DNA from: Sipunculus nudus
Taxonomy: Eukaryota > Annelida > Sipuncula > Golfingiida > Sipunculidae
DNA: 64,000 nt
NCBI GenBank assembly: GCA_026874595.1
Contig: CM049311.1
Span: forward strand, 68,142,453 to 68,206,452
Reading direction: 5' to 3'
The notes under the pieces: model-generated
Seen by the model: the letters and a program-made list of their open reading frames with translations, nothing else
The model's database searches: none
Told to the model about the DNA's origin: nothing
Program-made: the position numbers and the translations under genes
In this document: piece by piece, positions 47,357-59,245 of the stretch
Numbering within the stretch: the stretch's first letter is position 1
Layout: every line of letters starts with the position of its first letter

Positions 47357-48790
47357 GAATAAAGTTATAAGTGATACACTGCACCAAAGGGGTTCCATAT
47401 CTAGTGGTTTGCCATAATATTTTAAAGCTGTCTTTCTGAATTATTTATCTTCTGTCACATTGTGTGTATTTGGTGCTACAGTAGCATAGGATTATAATAA
47501 GATCATACACAAGTTGATGCATCTGTCTGTGAAAAAGATGCAGTGATAACAACAGTTGAAGATGGCTGGAATGTGATAGTAAGGTATGAATGAATGTTAT
47601 ATGTTCTATATTCACATTGGAATGGGTTGCTTGTCCTAAAACAATTCATGTATGGAAAGATAGCTAAGTCTCAAAGGAACTACAAATTTGTTGCCAGGAT
47701 CAGAATTACAGTACATACATTGCATATTATTATAGCAATACGGAATGATGGGTTTTGTAAATACTATATATAAGAATTGGCTGTGTATGTGTGTGCTTGT
47801 ATGCAGGTATGCAGTGTGTACAGGATGCATCTAAAGGTGAGCAAGGATTGCTATTTTGAGTTTACAGAGAGATGTGTGTGTGTGTGTGTGTGTGTCAAGA
47901 GACTAGATCCGCAGCATACGGTTTTAATTGTATCTGTAATGTCAAATTTATGGTGTTCACAGAAAAATATAAGGGTAAGCTGCAAGGTTTATGACAGAAT
48001 TGAATAAAACTAAAACACATGCGATTAACAGTGTAGTTAATCATATATGTAACATCTAAATGTGAACATGAGATACCTGTTAATTCAAATTGTGTCATGC
48101 ACCAGTCAAAACTTTTTATTTTATTTTTTTTATCAGATTAGAATGGCAAACTTTCAGGTGAACCCCAGTGAACCTAGTGGAAAAATTTCTTCACTGTAGA
48201 AAGTAGTCCACGTGTATTACATGTCACTGGATCATATCTGAAATCTTTATGGACCATATACTGCAGATGCATTTGTTTATCCATGATGGAAAGCTGACAA
48301 GGGGGTTATTTTTAGGGCTGGAACAAGTAGCAAATATGAACTCATGAGTTTACTCAGGCCTGTGCTCTTCATCTGACATGTTACTGCATCAGGTAGTTTC
48401 AAAGAGCACAACAAAACATTGCACAAATGGACTGATAAAACAGAAATGTTTGTTGACAAGGAGAAAGAAGTAAAAATGGAATACACTTACCTGGTGATTT
48501 ATTCATGTTAGATGAAAACAATTTTACAAGTTTCTTCATATGCAGATGTAGGGTTTTGAATTTGATCATCATGTTGATGAAAGCCATCTAATGTTTACTT
48601 TCAGGGGAAAATATATAAATATATATGTTTTTTCCAGTATATTCCTTAGGGTATATAAAATATTTAGATGTCTGTATATGACTGCATGTCACTTTCACTG
48701 AACACAAGGGGCAAAGTTTAAATGATACTCCTAACATATTTTACATATTTAGTGACGCTATCAATAAAGTATATTACCTAACATATTCTG
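47357..48790 (+). other. Probable FAM162 3' UTR
   Basis: AATAAA hexamers occur at 47358, 48003 and 48763. The first begins two bases after the stop codon and is unlikely to be used alone. The last is followed by a GT-rich stretch (CTGTGATTTTGTTTTTG, 48788 on) as expected downstream of a cleavage site. A (GT)n run lies at about 47875-47894. The UTR end is inferred, not proven. Confidence 0.45.
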
Positions 48791-49145
48791 TGATTTTGTT
48801 TTTGTATTATCTAAAAGTTGATTGATTTTAATGAGAGGGAAAAGAATGACAGGTGGAAAGACGATAAAGCTAGGGAAGGTGATTATATGAGAAAAAGACG
48901 CAAGGGTCATGAAATTCAACTGAAAAGTGAAGCTAATACTGAAAACAGTCATATAGTAAACCTCATGGAAAAAGAGTTAAAGTAGAAACTGTCTCCCTCA
49001 GTGAAGCTAGTATGAAAAACTTGCAGTCAAGAGAAGAACCTTGTCAGTAGGGTGTCTAAGTAAGTTTTGTATCCCTTATCAGGGTTTAATGGGTTGATGG
49101 AATGTCCTGAAATTTGGCCCCAGTGGATGTTTATGATACCTTTTT
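48791..49145. other. Intergenic after FAM162
   Basis: 355 bp, no recognised feature. Confidence 0.4.
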
Positions 49146-50230
49146 AGCTAACCTGTGAGCTTATGCGATGGTGCGGCGTTGTCCGTCGGCGTCGTGTGTC
49201 GTCTGTACATTAACCATAGCTATCTCAAAAACAGCACGAGCTAGCATACTAAATTTTTTGCAAATAATAAGTCATCCTAAAAACTATCCGATTTAGTTAA
49301 TTTTTTTCTAACTGCATTTTCTTAGATTTTATGGGGGAAAAGCTAAAAAAGCTTTAAAAATCTTCTTCAAAATTGTTTAGACAGATTGTCCAGTATTTTA
49401 CAGAAATGATCCCTGGAACTCTCTCTCTCAAGTTTGTTCGAATGGTTCCAGTTCGGAGATTTTTGGCAGAGTTACAGGAGGTTGAACTTTGTCATCTGTC
49501 CAAAAAAGCATATTAAAATTTAAACCTCAGAAACGGCTGGGCTATCATTACCAAATTTTATGCCTATGTTGGTCACATGGGTCATATCTGAAATTGAGGT
49601 ATTGGTGGCGCCACCTGCATTGGCCTTTCTTTTACAGGGTCATCAGTGCCTGTATCACACTGAGGACTACAAAAAAACTTCTACTCTGAAACCATATGGC
49701 CAAAATGTTTAATATCGCACAGAAATGATCCTAAGGTAGTGCTTTCTGAAGTTTGTTCAAATGGTCTCTGTTCAGTGACTTTTGGATAAGTTGTAGGCAG
49801 GTGAATTTAGTCATATGCCTTAACAGCCCATTTTAGCCCGGTGGCTCCAAAGATCTTCTTTTAAAAACCACTGGGCCAATTTCTAAAATCTCACACATTA
49901 ATTATCCTCAGATGTTGATAATTCAAGTTTGTTCAAATGGTTTTGGTTCAGTGCTTTTTGGCTGAGTTATTGGAAGCTGAACTTGGGCAGTTTGCTGTAT
50001 CTTCCTAAATGAGTTATAAACCTGCAAAACGTTTTTCGACTGATGCCACTGAAGCCAGTTTGTTAAATATTTTACAAGAATAATCCCTACAATAATTCTT
50101 ATAATAATTGTCATTAATGGTTCCACATGAATGATTTTTGGCAAAATTATGGAGATTGAATTGAGTCATTTTACCATATATGTCAGCTGTGTGATGCTGT
50201 TACATCTAGCCTGGCACCAGTTTATCAGCT
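49146..50230 (+). mobile_element. Family E HINE-like element, 5' end only certain
   Basis: Begins AGCTAACCTGTGAGCTTATG after TTTTTT, followed by CGTTGTCCGTCGGCGTCG. This is the same style of 5' end as family A but with a different sequence. Units with TTTGTTCRAATGGT and GATTTTTGGCAGAG repeat at about 49433, 49752, 49925 and 50113, and GGTGGCGCCACC occurs at 49604. I did not find the matching subterminal inverted repeat or 3' hairpin, so the right edge near 50230 is approximate. Confidence 0.6.
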
Positions 50231-50365
50231 TCTATTACATCATGCCACTAGACATTTAGATTTCAGGTTATCTTTGGTTAATATTGACAAGAAAGTTTTT
50301 TTAAAAACTTTAGAAAAATAGATTTATGATTTAAGTTATTTATCATACCAGGCAAGGTTACAATC

Positions 50366-51240
50366 ATGGATATTCCGCTCTATCCATCCATCCATACCCG
50401 TTACACCGTTCAGGCAATAACTAGGGGTTTCTATAGTCTTGGGATAGTAGGGGGATTCCTTGCGGATGCCAAACAACACTTCCGTTCCAAAGAAAAATGG
50501 CATCCAATAACAGACGTACTGGTGCAGAGCGGTAGCAGCACCTGGCGTCTGGTGGAGAGACTAGGGGTTTCCAGCCGCAGGTTTGCCTCTTCGGGTGGGT
50601 TTTTGCACTGAGGTCGCCAGAACTGACATGCCAGCTAGCCAGGTCCGGTCCGCCCTTGCCTACAATCTACAACCGGGGAATCCCCCAAGTGTCCCGGGAG
50701 CCTGAGCCTCGCAACCTGCCAGTAATGTCCGAGCGCCACCAGACTACCCCTGGACTTCCGTAAGTCCCCTCCTGAGCCTTGTCCCTGTCGACCAGGTACA
50801 GTTTTCGTTCAATCGGAGCCTCTCGGGAGCCTTCTCTGGTGCTTGTGCCATCCTGCTTGAGCCTTGTCCCTGCTGGTCCTAACCGGACCCCCGGGGTTTT
50901 TTTATGTCATGGAGCCTTGTCCCTGATCCTTTCGGGATCCCCATATCTTTTATCCACCAAACGGCTGACTCTAGAGGGCCAGGTTTCATACTGGCGGCAA
51001 CGGGCTGGCCTACTCTTCTATCGAAAAAACAGTATGGGGTCTTTTTCGGGCCCGTCCTATTCTTGACACGGGACCGCCATTTTATGTGCTCATCTGATGG
51101 ATGGCCCGTTTAATACATTTGCAGTCGGGCGCTGTGGTGCTCCAGAGCCTTTCTACCCCTCCCCCACTGTCTCTAGTGGGGTGATAGTACCGGGGTTCCA
51201 CTTACCGCTGATCTTTTGCCAGTCGAGCCACATTTTGAGG
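50366..51240. other. GC-richer block of unknown origin
   Basis: Markedly higher GC than the surroundings and no introns or motifs recognised. GAGCCTTGTCCCTG recurs at 50774, 50859 and 50912. Frames of 69-95 codons overlap and look like chance products of GC content. It lies just upstream of the degraded retrotransposon, so it might be part of that element's untranslated leader or gag region, or a separate repeat. Confidence 0.35.
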
Positions 51241-51358
51241 TCAGTATAAAACTTCTCTTGCTTCATCTTTCCAATATAGCTGTTGTGTTGTGACAAACCT
51301 AAACGATTTACTTGTTCCAAATGCACAAAAATAACATAGTGACAATGATACATGCCCA

Positions 51359-51440
51359 GCTCGCGGATCCACATGTGCCGCATGTGGAAATAAGGGCCAC
51401 TGGGCCAAGTCGAAACACTGTCCGGCCAAAAGTGACAAAA
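51359..51440 (+). pseudogene. gag nucleocapsid zinc-knuckle remnant
   Basis: Reading from about 51368, the translation gives Cys-Ala-Ala-Cys-Gly-Asn-Lys-Gly-His then Cys seven residues later (CX2CX4HX6C), followed by a Lys-rich stretch. Retroelement nucleocapsids normally have CX4C at the end, so the spacing is unusual or altered. Upstream frames are broken; no capsid region is recognisable. Confidence 0.65.
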
Positions 51441-51545
51441 GATGGAAAACTAACAAAAAGCAAGCAAAAGTTTATCCCCTATCGCTAGTATAGGGGACAA
51501 ACCGGCCCTAACAGTCGAGGTCAGTATAGGTGGTGACATTGCTAA

Positions 51546-52256
51546 TTGAGCAAAGCTTTATGCTATACCTGCATTGGTGCAGAGGGAACTGTTTGTGGCC
51601 GTCAGGACCTTGTAGCAATGAGGATTGACCCTTATAATCTTCGTGCCCCCTCTACAAGCTTAAAAGGACCGGATAATCATAACATCAAGTCTTTAGGTGA
51701 GTTTGATGCAGAGATTACCTGCGGTGATCTTACGGTCTTGGACACAGTCCATGTGATTAAAGGTGCTCAAGGGGTCCTCCTATCATGGTATGCAACCCAG
51801 AAATTAGGTTTTCTGCCATCAGATTATCCTACTCAGCACATTAACTCTAATACCACCAAAACTAAGAGTGTAAAGACCCCACAAAGAAGTGATGACGTCA
51901 CAGCTGAGGACCTTATACATGAATTTCCGGAAGTGTTTGATGGAAACTTCCGAGCGATGCCGGGTGAGGAATTTCGAATAGAGCTAGAGGATGATGCTGT
52001 TCCATTCTGCGTGAAGGCCCTACGTGCTATTGCGTATCCATACTGGGATAAATTAAAGCTCGACAGAATGGTGGAACAGGGCATCATCGCACCTGTGACA
52101 TACCCCACTCCATGGTGTGCGCCGATTGTTATTGCCCCAAAAAATAATTCTGAGGACATTCGGCTTTGTGTAGACTTGTCCAAACTGAATAAGTATATTA
52201 AACGTGAACGGTACCAGTCTCCTACACCTCGAGAAGCAGTAGCTGAGTTGTGTTGA
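51546..52256 (+). pseudogene. pol fragment: protease C-terminus and RT N-terminus
   Basis: Open for 236 codons from a non-ATG start. Residues 1-85 are the end of a retropepsin-like domain (phrase VLLSWYATQKLGF), but the catalytic Asp-Ser/Thr-Gly-Ala region that should precede it is absent, with a stop in the alternative frame at 51546. Residues ~120-236 are the RT fingers (QGIIAPVTYPTPWCAPIV; RLCVDLSKLNKYI). The frame ends at a TGA (52254) where the sequence jumps straight to the RT thumb region, so the palm with its catalytic aspartates has been deleted and the junction is out of frame. Confidence 0.88.
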
Positions 52257-53085
52257 GAAAGGTATCTCGTTGAAACCCGAGAAATTTGTCTTTGCTCAGA
52301 AAGAAGTACCGTTTTGTGGATTTATCTTATCAGAAGACGGCTATCGCATTGATCCTGGTATCACAAATGCCATCCGTGACTTTCCTAAACCTACAAATGT
52401 TACTGATCTGCGCTCATTAATCGCTGAGTTCACTGATGTAATTGCATCCACAATGGAACCTCTAAGACAACTTCTCAAAACAAAAAACGAGTTTCAGTGG
52501 GATGATATACATAATCAAGCATTTGAAGACGTAAAAACTGCTCTGACACATACACCTGTACGCGCATATTATGATCCGTCAAAGCCGACATCACTCCACA
52601 CAGATGGTAGTCGTCTTAAAGGTTTAGGTTTTGTACCCAAGCAACAGCAAGATGATGGCACTTGGCGCATGATTCAAGCAGGTTCACGATTCCTGACTGA
52701 GACAGAGTCGCGTTATGCTATAATAGAGGTTGAACTGTTAGGTATTGTGTGGGCTGTGAAGAAATGTCGCATCTTTCTGGATGGGCTATCCAATTTCGAA
52801 ATCGTGACGGACCACCGCCCGCTGTTAACCATATTGAACAAATATCAGTTGGATGAAATTGAGAATCCTCGCCTTCAACGACTACATATGCACTTGCTAA
52901 ACTACAAGTTTACAGCTACATTGCAGCGTGGAAAGGACCACGTTGTCCCTGACGCATTATCAAGGTCACCAGTGTCTGATCCCGGCCCTGATGATGAAGT
53001 TGATGAACAAGAACGGGAAATCCATCTCATGCAATCAAATCTGCTCGCCAGTCTGATAATGATGACCTTCGGTTGGAGGAGATAA
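52257..53085 (+). pseudogene. pol fragment: RT thumb/connection and RNase H
   Basis: 271 open codons, no ATG start. Begins within the RT thumb (ISLKPEKFVF; PFCGFILSEDGYRIDP). A shorter gap follows Leu-Arg-Ser-Leu (residue 50) where a few residues of the conserved connection block are missing. RNase H follows with the acidic residues in HTDGS (D112), the ELLGIVWA helix (E155) and VTDHRPL (D181), and the end phrase VPDALSR. The frame is lost near 53083. Confidence 0.88.
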
Positions 53086-54213
53086 AGCAGGCAGCAGAAA
53101 GCGACGAAGAGTATCGTGATTTAACAAACGTAATAGAGACTGGATTTCCTGAGCACAAAAACGCACAACCTCTACACTGAGACCATACTGGCGAATCCGT
53201 GACCGTCTTACTATTGATGAAGGTTATGTTCTATGTGGCTGGTGTCCTGATACCAACTTCTATGCGTAAGACAGTGCTGAATCAGCTACATGATAGTCAT
53301 CAAGGCATAGAACGCACGAAAAGACGAGCCCGTCTCATTTTTGTACTGCCCAGTGTTAGATGCTGATATTGAGCGTACAGTGCGCGGATGCAGAGAATGT
53401 AACAAAGACTTATTATCCCAACCAAAGGGATCGTTGAAAGAACACCAGGAACCATCCAGAGTATTTGAACACTTGTGTACAGACTTATTCACTCTTGGAG
53501 GACGTCACTTCCTTGTTGTTACTGATGTAAAATCGGGCTGGCCCACAACTTACAATTTAGGTAAGAGTATTAGTTCTCGTGACATCATTCAGTCGTTACA
53601 AGTAACCATCCGTGATACTGCCGTGTCGACTATCTTGTACTCTGATGGCGGACCTCAGTTCACGGCTCGTGTGTTTCGTAAGTTCTTACTAAAGTGGGGT
53701 GTGCGCCACATTGTTTCCTCGCCACACTATCCTCAATCGAACGGGTGTGCAGAGGCAAGTGTCAAGGCAATGAAAGGTCTAGTGAAGCGTTGCGGGAACG
53801 GTCGCATCCACGACATTGACAAAGAGCAATGGGCCAAAGGTTTGCTACAGTGGAGAAATACACCTTGGGAAACAGGCCTATCACCTGCACAAGTACTCTA
53901 TGGACACCCTATAAGGGACACACTACCTGTCCATAAACGCGCATTTGCTCCAGAGTGGCAAAAAGCTACTAAGCTCGTTGACGAAAAAACAGCTAATCTT
54001 AAGACCAAGGTAGCTGAACGCTGTAGTGCTTCAGCGAAATCGCTGAGTCCACTGCATATAGGTACCAAAGTCTTAATCCAAAGTCATGTTACTCGACAGT
54101 GGGACCGACAAGGCATAATAGTGCAGGTAGGAAAAAACCGAGATTATTTGGTAAAGCTCGCCAGTGGTCGCGTGTGGCACCGCAATAGCCGCTTCCTACG
54201 TGTTATCCAGTAA
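53086..54213 (+). pseudogene. pol fragment: integrase
   Basis: The zinc-binding His-X3-His (LHDSHQG, about 53290) is in a different frame from the Cys-X2-Cys (CREC, about 53390); an extra T near 53338 separates them, and a stop lies at about 53178. From 53341 the core is open for 290 codons with D48 (CTDLF), D102 (YSDGGPQF) and E138 (GCAEAS), a D-35-E spacing typical of retroviral-type integrases. The C-terminal domain follows and ends at TAA 54211-54213. The core is the best-preserved part of the element. Confidence 0.9.
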
Positions 54214-54215
54214 CC

Positions 54216-54365
54216 ATGCCGCAGCAAGATGCAAATACTAACCAACCTGAGGTAGAAATGGAACAACCCCAAGAGGGCAGTTCAGAGAACCCACCGCAGA
54301 CCCCTTTGGGTTGGAGAAGTTTAAGGGACAAAAATCCGCCTAGGAGACTTCTTGAAGAGCTTTAG
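54216..54365 (+). pseudogene. Short frame after integrase (49 aa)
   Basis: ATG at 54216, stop TAG at 54363. Pro/Gln/Glu-rich with the basic end LRDKNPPRRLLEEL. This resembles the basic tails that often close Gypsy pol polyproteins, so it was probably continuous with integrase before the TAA at 54211. It is too short to judge alone. Confidence 0.5.
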
Positions 54366-54419
54366 TTAATTTGTGTTTGTGTTACATTTTCCGTAAAAGA
54401 ATTGCAAAAAGTAGGGAGG

Positions 54420-54565
54420 TGTTGTGTTGTGACGCCATATAGCCGTGTATGCCGGATATCCCGGGGAACTTTTGCAGTAATCATATAATACGTGATACCG
54501 GATGGGGCCACTCAGATCATTCTATATCATGTTGCATAATGTTGTTAAGTGATGCGAATAAAAGT
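54420..54565 (+). mobile_element. 3' LTR fragment
   Basis: Begins TGTTGTGTTGTGAC right after the polypurine tract and contains AATAAA at 54557-54562. It stops where a minus-strand LINE fragment begins (54568), so the distal LTR (R/U5 side) is missing or very short. Confidence 0.6.
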
Positions 54566-54567
54566 TG

Positions 54568-54960
54568 TTATTCGCTAAATGCGTTGTTCCTCAAGTGATT
54601 AACGACAGAACAATAGCCTTTGCTTAACCTTAGAATGTGATCGCTCACGTACTCTATGTCTGCCTTCTCGTGAAGCACAGACACTCGGGTTCGAGGCGGG
54701 AGTCTCAAGGCCGTCCTTAAGGCTCTGTTTTGAAGCCGTTGAAGTTTCTTAATGTGGTGCTCTTCAGCTGAGATCAGGGCTATGCAGCCGTACGTCATGA
54801 CCGGTCTGATCCAGGCTTTATAAAGGTATATCAAACTTTGGGTAGACATGCCACCTTTCCATGCTTTTAGCACTCTTAAGCAGTTTAGTCTCGCTTTGAC
54901 CCTCTGTTCGATATCCTTCATGTGAGCCGCCCATGTGAGACATTCCGCTCTCTGTTTGTA
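54568..54960 (-). pseudogene. LINE (Jockey/CR1-type) RT C-terminal fragment
   Basis: On the minus strand, 117 codons from ATG 54921, extendable upstream in frame through LTWAAH. Contains LYKAWIRPVMTYGC, a phrase of the non-LTR RT C-terminal region, then KKLQRLQNRALRTALRLP and a following LHEKADIEYV. No endonuclease or RT palm is present. It is 5'-truncated, as most LINE copies are, and sits tail-to-tail against the Gypsy LTR remnant. Confidence 0.82.
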
Positions 54961-55111
54961 TATAAAGACAACTGTACGTGGATTATAAATTATTGGTATC
55001 CCTACTCAACTTAATTCAAGAATTTGCTATAAGTGGGATATATTTGTATTCTAATTTTGCATTCAGTATGCATCTGTAATAATTTTACACATATTCCTGA
55101 TTTCTTTTTTT
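54961..55111. other. Short spacer
   Basis: 150 bp, no feature recognised. Confidence 0.4.
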
Positions 55112-55526
55112 AGCTCAGCTGACTGTAAGTCATCTGAGCTATAGCGATCACCCTTTGTCCGTCGTCCGTCTGTTTGTCTGTCCGTCCGTCCGTTAACCTG
55201 GAACAAATCGTAACCGCTGGACCTAGAAACTTGTAACTTGACATTCTGAGAGGTCCATGGAAAATCTCCTTGTAAACCAGAAATGAGGTCTCTGTTACCC
55301 ATATCCTCTGAGCTATGGGGCCCCAAAGTACCCCCCCCCCCCCCAAGAATAGTCAAAAATTTCATACAAAAACTTCAATATCTCATTAACTACATCACTG
55401 ATGGTCATGATTTTTGGCATACATATTAATCATGAGATGTTCCATCAGTTCCTGCAGACTGAAGGCGCCACCTGTATTTTTAGCTCAGCTGACTATAAGT
55501 CATCTGAGCTATAGTCGTGGTCCATT

Positions 55527-55595
55527 GTCCGTCGTCCGTCCGTCTGTCCGTCCGTCCGTCCGTCCGTCCGTCCGTCTGTCCGTCCGTCCGTCCGT
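55527..55595 (+). repeat. (GTCC)n microsatellite near HINE 5' end
   Basis: About 15 GTCC/GTCT units. Shorter versions occupy the same place in the copies at 29318, 31777, 41237, 55166 and 63315, so the tract is a built-in part of family A. Confidence 0.93.
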
Positions 55596-58424
55596 AGATG
55601 TGGCACGTTTTGAAACCGTAAGACCTAGGAATCCAAAATTCAGCATAATGTTAGATGTCCCCAAGATCTCCTACCAAGCCGAAAACTGGGTCTTTGCGAC
55701 TTCGTTCCTTTGAGAAATTAAGGAAAAACCTCAATTTTTTATTAAAATCCTATTTTCACACTTCAGGACTGCCTAATATCAAAACCACTCATCTGTTTTT
55801 CCTCATATTTACCATAAATAATCCTCTATATGGTTCCTATGTACATGCCAGAAATTGGGTCTGTATTATATAATTTAAAAAAGTTATGGGCCCAAACATA
55901 ATGCATTTTGTAAATAATCAGGAAAAAAATTTGATCACTTAACACAAAACTTGTTAAAGCTAAGCACTTTTTTTCCAGTAATATAACTTTTATTAATCAA
56001 AATTAAATTGTTTACCCAAAATTTGATCAAAATCTTTTAAATTTTTTGAAATATTAGCAAAAATAAAAAATTGGTACCTTAAACTTTGCCCAACCGTGAC
56101 CATGGCACGTTTTTTTCCTGTAACTGCTGTGGATTTAATTTTCAAAGCATGTTTTTGTTAGCATTTCAACTGTTAACATTTAAAATTTGAAACCAGTTGA
56201 TCAAAAACTGTAGATTTTATTCAAGTTTTCAAGCACCATGTCACATATTGTTTACATCAACCTAGTGTTATGCAGTTTGCTAGAGCTCAGCTCCCCAGCT
56301 TCAGCTCTAAGTTCCTTAAATTAGGCATACTGTAAGATGTCTCCAAAATCCCCTACCATGCCAAGAATTTGGTCACCAGAACTTAATTCCTTTGAGATAT
56401 TAATGAAAAACTTCATTTTTTCATTAAGACCCTTTTTTACACTTCAGGACTGCCTAGTATCAAAACCACTGATCTGACTTTGATCATATATAATATACAT
56501 ATTTTTCTATACATTCGCTATGCACATGCCAGAAATGATGTCAGTATTGCGTAATTGTTTTAAGTTATGTGCCCAAACAAAATTGACTTTGTAAAAAATC
56601 AGGAAAAATATTTACTCAGGTTTCATGAAAATTATTGAAGCTAGAAAATTTTTTTTAAGTATATAACTTTGTTTAATTAAGATTCAATTGTATACCCAAA
56701 ATTAGATCTGTATTTTGTAAATTTTATAAGTTATTAGCATAAACATAAAATCAGTACCTGAAATTTTACCCAACTTTGACCATGGCACATTTTTTCCCTG
56801 TGAGTACTGTTGATTTAATTTTCTCAGAATGTAAACATAAGTATTTAATGTGTTTAAATCTGAAATTTGAAACTAAAAGGTTGAAAATTAGGCTAGTTAT
56901 TGAATTTTATCTTGAGGGTCTATTGTAGTCACTTGCTTTGTTCCAGATGCAGGTAGGCCACTCCAGGTCACTGGAAGTCAGCTATGCCAGGGTTCCTGAT
57001 TTGTTTCAGTCACTGGGGGAGATCCCCTGCTGTGACAGGTGTACAATTGTTCTCATATCACACCCCCTCCCCCCCCCCCCCATGAATATATAAATATACA
57101 TTTGTATGCATGATGTGGTGTTACATGACAAGATTGAGATTTATGATGATGCAATTTAGAATTATGAATCAACGTTTATATTCAGAAATATATGTTATAT
57201 TGGAAATGTATACAAATTAAACTTAAAATAAAAAAATGAGGATCTAATACAAACATGTGTTCATTATTTTCGAGCCTCAGCAGAATTGGAGATCAGGCTT
57301 TGTTTGCCCTGAATGTTTATGCAAAAGTGTTGTTAATCCCATCTCTTCCCCCCCCCCCCCCCCCCACCCCCGGCTGTCATTGATCCCTAGCACCTCACCG
57401 TCACCTGTGCACTGGGACATTAGTTAATATTGCAAATGTGTACAATTTTTTCAATTTGAAAGATAATTGGATTAGAAAAAATTAAGATCTAATATTGAAA
57501 CATATTCTTGCCCCAGGAGAATGGAACATAAAGTGATCAGCTCTTGTCTGTCCATCATCTCTCAATTATCATTAAATATATATACTAATTATGAAATTTT
57601 TCCTTTAAGCACTGTTGAAATAACTTTCATATGCTGTATGTGTATGGATTTAAGCCATTAATGTCTGAAATTTGAAAGCAACTTATGTATTCAGATGTGT
57701 AATATTGCAGATGAAAAACTTTAAAATATTAAAATATATTATCAGCGTTGTTTGTCTAACAGTCTGTCTGTCCTTTTTTAAATATTATGTAATTGTGAAT
57801 GGACTATTTAATCCTGTAGGTATTGTTGAATTAAGTGGAAATCCTATATGTATATACACTATGTTAATACAGAGATGTTGTAACTCCCATCATTCCAGCC
57901 CTCCACCCCCCCCCCCCCCCAACCACCACCACCAGGTTCTTGCATCTGGGGACTGGAGACATCAGTTATATTTCAACTGTATACATTTTATAAAATAAAA
58001 ATACATATATTTAATAATATATATTATGTAAAATAGATCCAATTGAGCAAATGTGTAAACTACTGAACTGTCAACAAACTATCAAAAAGCCAGCCAGTGA
58101 TCATGGTAATAATATACATCTTATGTTCACAAACTGCTCACATGCTTCAATTTTGACATTAGAGAATGCATGGTTTGGTCACAAAATATTATTTGCAACA
58201 ATTTCTCACTCATCAATACAAACCAATCATGTCAACCAGCCATGGCATATATTACCTTTTCATCTTAGACTTGATCTCCATTATTATTTTAGATTTTTAC
58301 CTTCAAGGCCAACTTCAGCTAAGCACAGTGACCCATATTTATAGCACCATGTCTTGAATGTTTACATCAAGTCATTGGTTAACAGTGTTCCAGGCTGTTA
58401 CATAACACCTTCACTCCTTGCTTA

Positions 58425-59245
58425 CTGCTTCTGTGAGTGTCTGGGTCAGGCTTGGTCAGGCAGTAATTACCAGAGAGCCTTTCTCCTCTCTCTTTCCCTT
58501 TCTCTCTTTCTAGCTCTCTTTCTCTCTCTCTCTTTCTCTCTCTCTCACCCCTATGCCTCCCTTCCTCCCTCCACCCCATTAAGTTGACAGGTACTATAAA
58601 CCTAATTTATTAGATATATATGTTGATGCAATTAAGAAATGTGAATCAACTGAAATATTCTTATATATATGTTATACTCTAAATGTATAGTTACATTTTC
58701 AAACCTGGAAAAAAATGATGATATAAAAAAGGGAATTTATGTAAAAATTGTTCATAATTTCCTGGCTCAGAAAAATGGGAATTAAAATTATTTGCTTTGT
58801 TTCTCTAGCTTTCTTGCCTGTTTTAAATATTTAATAATTATGAATAAACTTTTTTTTCCTGTAAGCTCTGATTAATTAAATTTCATATCCTGTACGTATA
58901 TGCAAGGGTATTGTAACTCCCACCATCCCCTTCCCCCACCCCACTAAGTCCTTGCTCCTTCGCACTGTCAACAATAGTGTTATTGCTATAGCATAAAATT
59001 TAATAATTTGAAGAAAATATATACAGAGATTCTGTGAGTGTCTGGGTCAGGCTGGGTCAGGCAGTAATTACCAGAGAGCATTTCTCCTCTCTCTTTCCCT
59101 TTCTCTCTTTCTAGCTCTCTTTCTCTCTCTCTCTTTCTCTCTCTCTCACCCCTAAGTCCATGCTCCTTCGCACTGTCAACAATAGTGCTATTGCTATAGC
59201 ATAAAATTTAATAATTTGAAGAAAATATATACAGAGAGACAGAGG
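58425..59245. repeat. Duplicated segments with (CT)n inside the inner A element
   Basis: GTGAGTGTCTGGGTCAGG and a following CT-rich tract at 58432-58556 recur at 59034-59155 almost unchanged. TGCTCCTTCGCACTGTCAAC and its 80-bp context at 58950 recur at 59161. The two duplications interlock, as expected from unequal exchange or replication slippage. Confidence 0.85.

Larger units (their letters stand above)
51284..54565 (+). mobile_element. Dead Ty3/Gypsy LTR retrotransposon
   Basis: Remnant order: nucleocapsid zinc knuckle, protease-RT, RT connection-RNase H, integrase, polypurine tract (GTAGGGAGG, 54411-54419), 3' LTR start TGTTGTGTTGTGAC at 54420. That is the pol order of Ty3/Gypsy elements; the integrase phrase SSPHYPQSNG suggests the Mag/K02A2.6-like branch. 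Most of gag, the RT active-site region and a full 5' LTR are missing. A 14-bp match to the LTR start at 51284-51297 may be what is left of the 5' LTR. Frameshifts and stops make it non-functional. Confidence 0.85.

Noticed and set aside
54568-54921. Host gene on the minus strand
   Set aside because: The peptide is a typical non-LTR retrotransposon RT C-terminus, truncated at its 5' end.
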